Positions 1 through 6,277 of a stretch of DNA of 9,972 nucleotides are shown here, piece by piece; position 1 is the stretch's first letter, and each line of letters begins with the position of its first letter. Both the position numbers and the translations under genes were made by a program. A model generated the notes under the pieces. The model had not been told where the DNA came from. It saw nothing but the letters and a program-made list of their open reading frames with translations, and did no database searches. The stretch comes from an uncultured Chloroflexaceae bacterium (GTDB taxonomy: Bacteria; Chloroflexota; Chloroflexia; Chloroflexales; Chloroflexaceae), in the NCBI GenBank assembly GCA_937141995.1, contig CAKZQX010000652.1, positions 1 through 9,972 on the forward strand, read 5' to 3'.

Positions 1-261
1 GAAGCCGCCGCCGTTGCCGCCGCCCGTGGCACACTTATCCCGAATGATCTGTTGGCGCAGGTGCTGGCCGTGGCCGAAGCCACCCACGCCAACCACTCCT
101 CCATGCTACAAGACGTGCTACGCGGCAGCCCGACCGAGATTGACGCGATCAACGGGGCGATTGTGCGCGAGGGCGAACGATTGGGCATTCCCACGCCCTA
201 CAACCGGGTGATAACGGCGCTGGTGACGGCCCTGGATGCGGCAACTGCGAGACAAATCTGA
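1..261 (+). CDS. panE: Ketopantoate reductase, C-terminal part (cut by window edge)
   Basis: This is the last 86 codons of an open frame that enters from the left edge and ends at TGA 259-261. The visible protein matches the C-terminal helical domain of the ketopantoate reductase (2-dehydropantoate 2-reductase, PanE/ApbA) family. The diagnostic stretch is HSSMLQDVLRG-PTEIDAINGAIV, followed by GERLGIPTPYNRVITALV; the S-S-M-x-x-D segment and the E-I-D...N-G pattern are typical of the substrate-binding C-terminal domain. Family members reduce 2-dehydropantoate to pantoate with NADPH in pantothenate and CoA synthesis. The NADPH-binding Rossmann half lies outside the window, so the reaction cannot be confirmed from cofactor motifs. 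The gene converges on the threonine aldolase gene with only 10 bases between stop codons and no recognisable terminator hairpin there. Other members of the broader PanE/ApbA family are possible. Confidence 0.85.
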   Translation, partial: EAAAVAAARGTLIPNDLLAQVLAVAEATHANHSSMLQDVLRGSPTEIDAINGAIVREGERLGIPTPYNRVITALVTALDAATARQI

Positions 262-271
262 TCATTGTTGA

Positions 272-1306
272 TTATCCCCCCAACACGGCCCGCACCGCCG
301 CCACCGCCGCCCGCACCTCATCGGCGGTGATGCCATAGTGCGTCACGGCACGGACCTGCCGTCCGCCAAAGCCGCCCATCAGCACGCCCTGCTCACGCAG
401 CGCGGTGAGGAACTGCTTCGGCGTGATGGCCGGATCATTTAGTTCAAAGATAACAATATTGGTCTGGACCCGCTCCGGCTCCAGGGTGATCCCCGGCATA
501 CCGGCCAGTTCGCCCGCCAGCATCCGCGCATTAGCATGATCCTCGGCCAGGCGGGCCACCATTTCGGTCAGGGCGACGATACCCGCGCCGGCAATCACCC
601 CCGCCTGGCGCATGCCGCCCCCCAGCATCTTGCGCACCCGCCGCGCCCGGTTGACGAATGTGTGCGATCCGGCGATAACCGAGCCCACCGGCGCAGACAG
701 CCCCTTGGAGAGGCAGAACTGCACACTATCGACATGCCGCGTCAGCTCGCGCACATCGAGGTTGAGCGCCACCGCCGCGTTAAACATCCGCGCGCCATCC
801 AGATGCAGCGGCAGGCCATGCTGCCGGGCCAGGGTATGCACCTGCTCCAGATACGCTGGCGGCAGCACCGCGCCGCCACAGCGGTTGTGGGTGTTCTCCA
901 GGCAGATTACGCCGATCGGCGCACGATGCACATCCTCCGGCCATCCCAGGGCCACCTGGAGCGCTACCGGGTCCAGGCGGCCGTCGGGCAGATTAGGGAC
1001 TGTCTGGTAGATCAACCCGCCCAGGGCGGACGCGCCGCCCGCCTCGTAGTGGTAAATATGGCTCTCGCTGCCGAGAATGACGCGCTGCCCCCGTTCGGCG
1101 TGCGCCAGCAGCGCCGCCAGATTGCCCATCGTGCCGCTCGCCACCAGCAGCGCCGCCTCCTTACCCACCATTTCGGCCGCCAGCGTCTCCAACCGGTTTA
1201 CGGTCGGGTCTTCACCATAGACATCATCACCCAGTTCGGCCTGGGCCAGCGCCGTGCGCATAGCGGGACTGGGTAGTGTTACCGTATCACTCCGCAGATC
1301 TATCAT
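272..1306 (-). CDS. ltaE: Low-specificity L-threonine aldolase (PLP enzyme)
   Basis: The gene encodes 344 aa, the usual length for the family, which cleaves L-threonine and L-allo-threonine to glycine and acetaldehyde in the cytoplasm. The sequence shows the family start MIDLRSDTVTLPSPAMR, then GDDVYGEDPTVNRLE, and the SGTMGN motif near residue 57 that holds the cofactor phosphate. His83 in SESHIYHYE is the residue expected to stack on PLP, Asp170 in LHLDGAR contacts the pyridine nitrogen, and Lys201 in CLSKGLSAPVGS should form the Schiff base. Arg319 in RAVTHYGIT probably binds the substrate carboxylate. These roles come from knowledge of the family. The start ATG (1304-1306 on the minus strand) has a good GAGGTG ribosome site, and the protein begins exactly where homologues do. 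The gene is divergent from bchH and convergent with panE, so it is probably transcribed alone. It is intact and has no evident link to the tetrapyrrole genes. Confidence 0.95.
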   Translation of the reverse strand: MIDLRSDTVTLPSPAMRTALAQAELGDDVYGEDPTVNRLETLAAEMVGKEAALLVASGTMGNLAALLAHAERGQRVILGSESHIYHYEAGGASALGGLIYQTVPNLPDGRLDPVALQVALGWPEDVHRAPIGVICLENTHNRCGGAVLPPAYLEQVHTLARQHGLPLHLDGARMFNAAVALNLDVRELTRHVDSVQFCLSKGLSAPVGSVIAGSHTFVNRARRVRKMLGGGMRQAGVIAGAGIVALTEMVARLAEDHANARMLAGELAGMPGITLEPERVQTNIVIFELNDPAITPKQFLTALREQGVLMGGFGGRQVRAVTHYGITADEVRAAVAAVRAVLGG

Positions 1307-1311
1307 TATGT

Positions 1312-1317
1312 CACCTC
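1312..1317 (-). promoter_or_regulatory. Ribosome binding site of ltaE
   Basis: The minus strand reads GAGGTG five bases before the ATG of the threonine aldolase gene. This is a strong Shine-Dalgarno match and supports the chosen start. Confidence 0.75.
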
Positions 1318-1346
1318 AATCAATAACTTGGCGTTCTTGTTGTCAT

Positions 1347-1375
1347 ATCATATCCAGGTTAAAGAATCACAACAA
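1347..1375 (-). promoter_or_regulatory. Candidate ltaE promoter
   Basis: On the minus strand TTGTTG (1370-1375) is followed after exactly 17 bases by TATGAT (1347-1352), matching the sigma-70 consensus at 3 of 6 and 5 of 6 positions. It would give a leader of about 35 bases before the ltaE start. It was found by eye in AT-rich DNA, where chance matches are common. Confidence 0.35.
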
Positions 1376-1432
1376 TTGACAACAGGGGGCTTGATCGATA
1401 CCGTCAACTATACTATCATGAAAAACGCGCCC

Positions 1433-1453
1433 GTAGTACACAAATTTTACTAC
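1433..1453. repeat. Inverted repeat GTAGTA-N9-TACTAC (first GTAGT-N11-ACTAC site)
   Basis: GTAGTA (1433-1438) and TACTAC (1448-1453) are perfect reverse complements with a 9-base AT-rich spacer. Counting only the inner five bases, the site is GTAGT-N11-ACTAC, exactly the arms and spacing found again at 1643-1663. Two sites of one architecture in the same intergenic region suggest operators for one dimeric regulator. A weak RNA hairpin is the alternative. Confidence 0.45.
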
Positions 1454-1549
1454 ACTTTTCCTTTTCATACCACGCCGGTATAGCGCATTGCAATAGGGTA
1501 CTTTTTCATAAAAAGCCGATGCAAAGTACACGCACACCTCTTGCAAAAC

Positions 1550-1578
1550 TTGACTCTCATACCATAGTCTGGTACAAA
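1550..1578 (+). promoter_or_regulatory. Candidate distal bchH promoter (copy 1 of a repeated element)
   Basis: TTGACT (1550-1555; 5 of 6 to consensus) is followed after 17 bases by TACAAA (1573-1578; 4 of 6). A start near 1585 would give a leader of about 345 bases before bchH. A 5-bp dyad (TACCA-TAGTC-TGGTA, 1560-1574) occupies the spacer. The element recurs at 1759-1788, with 22 of 30 bases identical by my count. Confidence 0.45.
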
Positions 1579-1608
1579 TTGGTCCGTGCAATAAGTTGAA
1601 ACCAATTT
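1576..1608. repeat. 8-bp inverted repeat AAATTGGT-N17-ACCAATTT
   Basis: AAATTGGT (1576-1583) and ACCAATTT (1601-1608) are perfect reverse complements around a 17-base loop. The repeat starts within and just after the -10 of the distal candidate promoter. It could therefore be an operator or a hairpin at the 5' end of the long bchH leader. No T-run follows, so a terminator is unlikely. Confidence 0.4.
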
Positions 1609-1641
1609 AATTGAAGGCTCGATTATTATACTATCTGGTTA

Positions 1642-1664
1642 TGTAGTTTAGATTTCTGACTACA
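1642..1664. repeat. Inverted repeat TGTAGT-N11-ACTACA (second GTAGT-N11-ACTAC site)
   Basis: TGTAGT (1642-1647) and ACTACA (1659-1664) are perfect 6-bp arms with an 11-base spacer. The inner arms and spacing are the same as at 1433-1453, while the spacers themselves differ. Conserved arms with a variable spacer is what two binding sites for one dimeric protein would look like. Confidence 0.45.
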
Positions 1665-1737
1665 GCTTCCTACTACTGGTGTGGCGATTCAGACCATTGC
1701 AACGGGATCGAGTTAAATCCTTCGTGGATGCACAACT

Positions 1738-1774
1738 TTTGCATATAGTTTGTATATCTTGACTCTTATACAAA
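1738..1774 (+). promoter_or_regulatory. Candidate bchH operator: TTTGCATA box plus TTTGTATA-N10-TATACAAA dyad
   Basis: TTTGTATA (1749-1756) and TATACAAA (1767-1774) form a perfect 8-bp inverted repeat. The 10-base spacer contains the TTGACT -35 hexamer of the proximal candidate promoter. A related direct copy, TTTGCATA, lies 11 bases upstream at 1738-1745, one helical turn away. A protein bound here would cover the -35 element, so repression is the simplest reading. The same type of box occurs in the hemA upstream region. Confidence 0.5.
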
Positions 1775-1787
1775 TTTTTGATACGAA
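1759..1787 (+). promoter_or_regulatory. Candidate proximal bchH promoter (copy 2 of the repeated element)
   Basis: TTGACT (1759-1764) is followed after 17 bases by TACGAA (1782-1787), a weak -10 with 3 of 6 matches. It is a diverged copy of the 1550-1579 element. A start near 1794 gives a leader of about 135 bases, close to the roughly 130 bases predicted for hemA. The weak -10 suggests either dependence on an activator or an alternative sigma factor. Confidence 0.4.
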
Positions 1788-1830
1788 TGTAGCGCGCCTT
1801 AATTTTTTGTTTAAAGAACAATGCCGTTCC

Positions 1831-1854
1831 GCCCCGCAGTTTTGTTGCGGTGGC
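1831..1854 (+). other. Hairpin in the bchH leader
   Basis: CCGCA (1834-1838) and TGCGG (1846-1850) pair around a 7-base loop. GCC (1831-1833) and GGC (1852-1854) extend the stem across a one-base bulge, giving 8 GC-rich pairs. No T-run follows, so it is not a classical terminator. It lies about 75 bases before the start codon, and its role is unknown. Confidence 0.35.
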
Positions 1855-1913
1855 ACCTGTGTAACAACTGTATCGGTATCTCGAGTCAGATGAACAACAC
1901 CCTCGTGGTGGGT

Positions 1914-1918
1914 AGAGG
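1914..1918 (+). promoter_or_regulatory. Probable ribosome binding site of bchH
   Basis: AGAGG ends 10 bases before the ATG at 1929. The match and spacing are modest but better than anything before the in-frame ATGs at 1821 and 1890. It agrees with the family start at MRFVVITMEGSQG. Confidence 0.45.
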
Positions 1919-1928
1919 TATATCGATT

Positions 1929-4900
1929 ATGCGCTTCGTGGTAATCACAATGGAAGGCAGCCAGGGTACCGCACTGCGGACGGCCGTTGCCCGCCTGCAA
2001 CGGGACAATGGCATCGCCTTGAACCTGCGTCTGTATACCGCGCCAACCCTGCGGAGCGCTGACGATTGGGAAGAACTGGCGCAGGAGTGTGCCGCCGCCG
2101 ACTTTATCTTTGGCTCGATGATCTTCGGCGAAGAGTATGTCCGCCCCCTGGAACGCATCCTCACGGCAGCCCAATGTCCAGTCTGTGTGATTACCAGCAA
2201 CCCGGCACTGATCCACTGCACCCGGATTGGCAAGTTTACCCTCCAGCCCCGTGATGAGGAGCAAGAGCCCGGCCTGCTGCGCCAGTGGATGCGCAAGTTG
2301 CGTCCCAGCGGCGGGCATGGCGAGGGGCAGCGGCAACTGGCGCTGGTCCGTAGCCTGAGCAAGTTGCTTAAGCATCTCCCCGGCAAGGCACGCGACCTCT
2401 ACAGCTATATTGCCGTTCACCAGTACTGGCTGAATAGTTCGCCCGAGAATCTCTATGGGATGCTCTGCCTGCTGATTGAACGTTATGTACCCGGCTACAA
2501 GGGGCAATTGACCATCCCGGACCCGCTGACCTATCCCGATACTGCACTGTTCCATCCGGAAGCACCGGAACCCTTCGCCGATCTAAAATCATTCACAAAA
2601 TGGCAACGGCAAAGAACAAAAACGAAAGAACAAAGAACAAAGACGCGCAAACTCGATCAGGGTGTGGTCGGGGTGCTGGCGTTGCGCGCGACGGCGCTGA
2701 GTGGCAGCACGGCGCATCTGGCGGCACTGACGCAGGCGTTGGAGGCGCGCGGGATCGCGGTGCGCCTGGCCTACAGCGCGGGGCTGGATTTCCGCCCGGC
2801 GATTACGCAGTTCTTCATGACTAACGGCGACAATGGGGCGAAGACGCGCCGCAAGAAACTTCCCGCCGCCGCGGATGTTGATCTGCTGGTCAACACCACC
2901 GGCTTCTCGCTGGTGGGTGGGCCGGCCGCCTGCCGCCCCGACGAGGCGCGCGCCATGCTCGAGCAACTGAATGTGGGCTACCTCGATCTGATCCCGTTGA
3001 TCTTTCAGCGGGTAGAAGATTGGCAACGCGACGATACCGGGCTTGCGCCGCTGCAACTGGCGCTCAATGTGGCACTCCCCGAGATGGACGGTGCCACCGA
3101 GCCGCTGGTCTTTGGCGGCGTAACCGCCGGCAGCGAGAGCTTTACCGCCCTGCCCGCGCAGATCGACCTGGCCGCCAATCGGATTACCCGCCGGGTGGCA
3201 TTGCGGCGCGCAGCCAATGCCGACAAGAAGCTGGCGGTAGTGCTCTTCAACTTCCCACCCAACCTGGGCAACGCCGGCACCGCCGCCTACCTGGATGTCT
3301 TTGCCAGCGTCTACCGACTGCTGGGCGAACTCCAGGCGGAAGGCTACCATGTTGAACTGCCCTCGAGTGCCGAGGCGCTGCGGCAGACAGTGGTCGAGGG
3401 TAATGCGCTGGTCCATGGCACCGATGGCAATGTCGCGGCCCACCTGCCCGTCGCCGACTACCGGCAACTCTTCCCGGCCTATGCTGAGATTGAACCATTC
3501 TGGGGCGCGGCGCCAGGCGAACTGCTGACCGATGGCAAGGGCTTTCACATTTTGGGCCGCCAGTTTGGGAATGTCTTTGTTGGTATCCAGCCCAGCTTCG
3601 GCTATGAGCGTGACCCGTTCCGCCTGCTGATGGCGAAGGATGCCACGCCGCACCATGGCTTTGCCGCGTTCTACACCTGGCTGGAGCATGTGTTTGGCGC
3701 GCATGCAGTGCTGCACTTCGGCACCCACGGCGCGCTGGAGTTCATGCCGGGCAAGCAGGCCGGGTTGAGCAGCACCTGCTGGCCGACGCGCCTGCTGGGT
3801 AGCCTGCCCAACGTCTATTACTACTGTGTCAACAATCCCAGCGAGGGCACAATTGCCAAACGGCGCAGCGCCGCCACGCTGGTCAGTTACCTGGTGCCGC
3901 CACTCCAGCATGCCGGGCTCTACAAGGGGTTGCGCCTGCTCAAGGATAACCTGGACAGCTACCGCGCCCACCCGTCATCGGAACTGCTGGCTGACATTCG
4001 CGCCCAGGCGGAAAAACTGGACATTACCGTAGAAATGCCGGACATGGATCAGGCAGAGGACGCGGATGAGGCCTACGCCGCAGCCCTGGCGCACGAGCTG
4101 ATCCAGGTGGAGCAGCGCATGATCCCGGTGGGGCTGCATGTGCTGGATGAGCCACCTTCACACGCGGAGTTGATCGATATTCTGACACTGGTCGCCACTT
4201 TTGCACAGCCCAGAATTGACAAAAATGACACGACCACACTCCCGCCGCTGCCGCGCCTGATTGCCGCCGGTCACGGGTGGGACTACGATGAACTGCGCGT
4301 ACGTTTGAACAGCAGTCGCACGGCCCAGGAACGCTGGGAGCAGATCGACACCATCTGCCGCGAAGCCATGCGGCTCTTTGTAGAACAAAGAACCGAGAAC
4401 CGAGAACAAAAGCCCGATCAGCACCGGGTGGACACTTATCTGCAAAACGCGGCGCAGATCCGGCCGGGGACGCTGGCCCTGCTCTGGAGCTTCCTGGATG
4501 ATCTCCTGACGCGGCTGGTTGCCAATCAGGAACTGGCGGGACTGCTGCATGCGCTACGTGGCGGCTATATCGCGCCCTCGCCGGGCAACGATGTGGTGCG
4601 CAATCCGGCCGTCGTGCCGACCGGGCGTAATCTGCATGGTCTGGACCCGTACCACATGCCGACCGCCGCCGCCCAGGAAACCGGCGCGCGGCTGGTGCAG
4701 GAACTGTTAGCCCGCCTCACCCGCGAGCAGGGCACGCTGCCCGAAACCGTCGCACTGGTGCTCTGGGGCACCGACAATCTCAAGAGCGACGGCGAAGGCG
4801 TGGCGCAGGTGCTGGCGCTGCTGGGAGCACGCGCAGTCAGCGATGAACTGGGCAAGATATCCGATGTGGCGCTCATCCCGCTGGCCGAGTTGGGCCGCCC

Positions 4901-5825
4901 CCGGATCGATGTGGTGGTCACGGTCAGCGGGATCTTCCGCGATCTGTTGCGCCACCAGATGAGCCTGCTGGATAAGGCCGTTCACCTGGCCGCCGGCGCC
5001 GATGAGCCGCTCGAACAGAACTTTGTGCGCAAGCATGCCCTGGCCCAGTCCGCCGAACTGGAGATCAGCCTGGACGAGGCAGCGGCGCGGATCTTCTCCA
5101 ATGCACCGGGGAGCTATGGCGCAAATGTGAACCATCTGGTTGAGAGCAGCACCTGGGAGCAGGAAGACCAACTGGGCGAAGCCTTTATGAGCCGCAAGAG
5201 CTTCACCTTTACCGCGCAGGGCGAGTGGCGCGAGGTGCGCCCGGTGATGGAGCGCGCACTCGCTACGGTCGATGCAACGTTCCAGAATATTGATGGCTTT
5301 GAGCTGGGTGTCAGCGACATCGACCACTACTACGAATACCTGGGCGGCGTCACCAAGAGCGTCGAGTTGGTGCGCGGCAAGCGCCCGACGGTCCTGGTGG
5401 CCGATGCGATTGCGACCAACGAGCGGGTCAGCTCGCTGGAGCAGATGGTGCGGCTGGAGACGCGCGCCAAGCTGCTCAACCCCAAATGGTTCGAGGGCAT
5501 GCTGGCCCACGGCTACGAAGGGGTGCATGAGATCAAAGCCCGCGTCAGCAATACCTACGGCTGGAGTGCCACTGCTTCAGCGGTTGATGGCTGGGTCTAC
5601 CAGGGTGTAACTGAGACGTTCCTGCTGGACGATGCGTTGCGCGAACGGATGACGCAACTCAACCCGCATGCCACCGCCGCCGTTGCCCGGCGGATGCTGG
5701 AAGCCCACAGTCGCGGGTTCTGGGAGGCGGACGAGGCCACGCTGGAAGCGCTGCGCGATATTTATGATGATCTGGAAGATCGCCTGGAAGGTGTCGGTCT
5801 GGCGACCAGGACGGTCAGTTCGTAA
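1929..5825 (+). CDS. bchH: Magnesium chelatase large (porphyrin-binding) subunit BchH
   Basis: This 1298-aa protein is the H subunit of magnesium protoporphyrin IX chelatase. It binds protoporphyrin IX and, with BchI and BchD (not in view), inserts Mg2+, the committed step to bacteriochlorophyll. It starts with the BchH-specific N-terminal domain (MRFVVITMEGSQG...FIFGSMIFGEEYVRPLE, residues 1 to about 80). The CobN/BchH core follows from about residue 240. Key motifs are HFGTHGALEFMPGKQ (His596 and His600), VNNPSEG-IAKRR, a PSPGNDVVRNP...PTGRNLHGLD block from about residue 880, and a C-terminal NTYGW...DGWVYQGVTETF. The N-terminal domain separates it from CobN. I chose ATG 1929 because homologues begin there; the frame stays open upstream to ATG 1821 (36 more codons) but reads unlike the family. 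Two heptamer-repeat insertions (about residues 228-239 and 818-827) are odd. Green phototrophs often carry H-subunit paralogues (BchH, BchS, BchT), and which one this is cannot be settled here. Confidence 0.93.
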   Translation: MRFVVITMEGSQGTALRTAVARLQRDNGIALNLRLYTAPTLRSADDWEELAQECAAADFIFGSMIFGEEYVRPLERILTAAQCPVCVITSNPALIHCTRIGKFTLQPRDEEQEPGLLRQWMRKLRPSGGHGEGQRQLALVRSLSKLLKHLPGKARDLYSYIAVHQYWLNSSPENLYGMLCLLIERYVPGYKGQLTIPDPLTYPDTALFHPEAPEPFADLKSFTKWQRQRTKTKEQRTKTRKLDQGVVGVLALRATALSGSTAHLAALTQALEARGIAVRLAYSAGLDFRPAITQFFMTNGDNGAKTRRKKLPAAADVDLLVNTTGFSLVGGPAACRPDEARAMLEQLNVGYLDLIPLIFQRVEDWQRDDTGLAPLQLALNVALPEMDGATEPLVFGGVTAGSESFTALPAQIDLAANRITRRVALRRAANADKKLAVVLFNFPPNLGNAGTAAYLDVFASVYRLLGELQAEGYHVELPSSAEALRQTVVEGNALVHGTDGNVAAHLPVADYRQLFPAYAEIEPFWGAAPGELLTDGKGFHILGRQFGNVFVGIQPSFGYERDPFRLLMAKDATPHHGFAAFYTWLEHVFGAHAVLHFGTHGALEFMPGKQAGLSSTCWPTRLLGSLPNVYYYCVNNPSEGTIAKRRSAATLVSYLVPPLQHAGLYKGLRLLKDNLDSYRAHPSSELLADIRAQAEKLDITVEMPDMDQAEDADEAYAAALAHELIQVEQRMIPVGLHVLDEPPSHAELIDILTLVATFAQPRIDKNDTTTLPPLPRLIAAGHGWDYDELRVRLNSSRTAQERWEQIDTICREAMRLFVEQRTENREQKPDQHRVDTYLQNAAQIRPGTLALLWSFLDDLLTRLVANQELAGLLHALRGGYIAPSPGNDVVRNPAVVPTGRNLHGLDPYHMPTAAAQETGARLVQELLARLTREQGTLPETVALVLWGTDNLKSDGEGVAQVLALLGARAVSDELGKISDVALIPLAELGRPRIDVVVTVSGIFRDLLRHQMSLLDKAVHLAAGADEPLEQNFVRKHALAQSAELEISLDEAAARIFSNAPGSYGANVNHLVESSTWEQEDQLGEAFMSRKSFTFTAQGEWREVRPVMERALATVDATFQNIDGFELGVSDIDHYYEYLGGVTKSVELVRGKRPTVLVADAIATNERVSSLEQMVRLETRAKLLNPKWFEGMLAHGYEGVHEIKARVSNTYGWSATASAVDGWVYQGVTETFLLDDALRERMTQLNPHATAAVARRMLEAHSRGFWEADEATLEALRDIYDDLEDRLEGVGLATRTVSS
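2611..2645 (+). repeat. Heptamer tandem array in bchH (AAAGAAC-type, 5 units)
   Basis: Five consecutive 7-base units read AAAGAAC, AAAAACG, AAAGAAC, AAAGAAC and AAAGACG. The array is A-rich within a GC-rich gene and lies at about residues 228-239, encoding a Lys/Arg/Gln/Thr-rich stretch containing KEQRTK. It sits between the N-terminal domain and the CobN-like core, probably in a linker. Confidence 0.75.
4382..4409 (+). repeat. Heptamer tandem array in bchH (AGAACAA/AGAACCG, 4 units)
   Basis: Four consecutive 7-base units read AGAACAA, AGAACCG, AGAACCG and AGAACAA. This is the same heptamer in the same orientation as the array at 2611-2645. It lies at about residues 818-827 and encodes EQRTENREQK just before the conserved DTYLQNAAQ region. 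The frame stays open through it. Confidence 0.75.
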
Positions 5826-6240
5826 GCCCGGTCGGTCTGGACGCCACTACAGTTAAGAGTGAAGGTAGCACACTTGTGAATGTTCGACGACAGCTCACTG
5901 AGGAGCCCATCGCGGTTGGTGACACGACCTACCCACCATGTGCAAACATACCCGCCCCGCGCCCGGCAGATAACCGTAGCGCTCATCGCACAGCCGCCCG
6001 TTGCCTACCGGCTATGTCGTGGCCGGCATGGCCCATAATCAGCGACTCTCTCCGGCAGATCGACGGCATGGGTAATGCTGCGCATGCCGTTTGTGTTGAC
6101 CCGGACAGCCCGGCAGAGCGGCATGCCAGTGTGTGTAGTTCGGCCGGCAGAATTTCCAGCCGAGTAGCGCAGCCTGAGTATAGAAGAGTCCTTGGCTGTG
6201 CGTGGGCAGATAGTCATAGGGCTATTCCGCCATGCAAAAA
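5826..6240. other. GC-rich non-coding stretch after bchH
   Basis: About 415 bases lie between the bchH stop and the hemA promoter. Open frames exist on both strands (such as 5876-6244 +, and 6005-6298 -), but their products are rich in Ser, Arg, Cys and Pro, match no family I know, and mix in rare codons (AGA, AGG, ATA, CTA) that the neighbouring genes avoid. No terminator hairpin with a T-run was found after bchH, and no tRNA was seen. The heptamer CCGGCAG recurs here at 5963, 6052, 6110 and 6144, and again at 6250. It may be gene-erosion debris, but nothing proves that. Confidence 0.5.
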
Positions 6241-6269
6241 TTGACAGTACCGGCAGGGAGTGATAGATT
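6241..6269 (+). promoter_or_regulatory. Probable hemA operon promoter
   Basis: A perfect TTGACA (6241-6246) is followed after 17 bases by TAGATT (6264-6269; 4 of 6 to the -10 consensus). Transcription would start near 6276, leaving a leader of about 130 bases before hemA. ATAGA-TTTC-TCTAT (6263-6276), a small dyad, overlaps the -10. It is the best sigma-70-like site in the window and is correctly placed for the hemACDB operon. Confidence 0.6.
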
Positions 6270-6277
6270 TCTCTATA

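Larger units (their letters stand above)
1307..1928. other. AT-rich divergent intergenic region between ltaE and bchH
   Basis: These 622 bases separate the divergent starts of ltaE and bchH. Most of it (about 1310-1825) is visibly richer in A and T than the flanking genes, and no open frame in it looks like a protein. It holds a candidate ltaE promoter, two promoter-like elements facing bchH, and at least five perfect inverted repeats, listed separately. Minor ones are CTTTTT-CAT-AAAAAG (1501-1515) and TACCA-TAGTC-TGGTA (1560-1574). No tRNA or known riboswitch was recognised. Its length and density of dyads suggest a complex control region for bchH, but an unrecognised small RNA inside it cannot be excluded. 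Confidence 0.7.

Noticed and set aside
536..1276. 246-codon plus-strand open frame opposite ltaE
   Set aside because: The product is rich in His, Arg and Gln with no recognisable motif, while the minus strand encodes an intact threonine aldolase.
1376..1404. TTGACA at 1376-1381 as a plus-strand promoter
   Set aside because: The hexamer is perfect, but at 17 bases only TACCGT follows (3 of 6); the good TATACT at 1409 is too far away, so I do not call a promoter.
1367..1591. 74-codon minus-strand frame in the bchH upstream region
   Set aside because: It starts with TTG, has no ribosome site, covers promoter-like and repeat elements, and its composition looks random.
2589..3971. 460-codon open frame on the minus strand inside bchH
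   Set aside because: It lies wholly opposite a clearly real gene, its product resembles no family I know, and long antisense frames are common in GC-rich genes.
4205..4237. AT-richer patch in bchH (PRIDKNDTTTL) as a third insertion
   Set aside because: It shows no heptamer pattern and may be ordinary loop variation.
4707..5528. 273-codon minus-strand open frame inside bchH
   Set aside because: It is antisense to the conserved C-terminal part of BchH and has no protein-like features of its own.
5826..5900. Terminator after bchH
   Set aside because: Only a tiny CACA-CT-TGTG palindrome (5869-5878) is present, with no GC-rich stem or T-run.
5876..6244. 122-codon plus-strand frame (GTG start) between bchH and hemA
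   Set aside because: It has a poor hydrophobic content, codons rare in the neighbouring genes, and a stop that overlaps the hemA -35 box. A small real gene is not fully excluded but is not supported.
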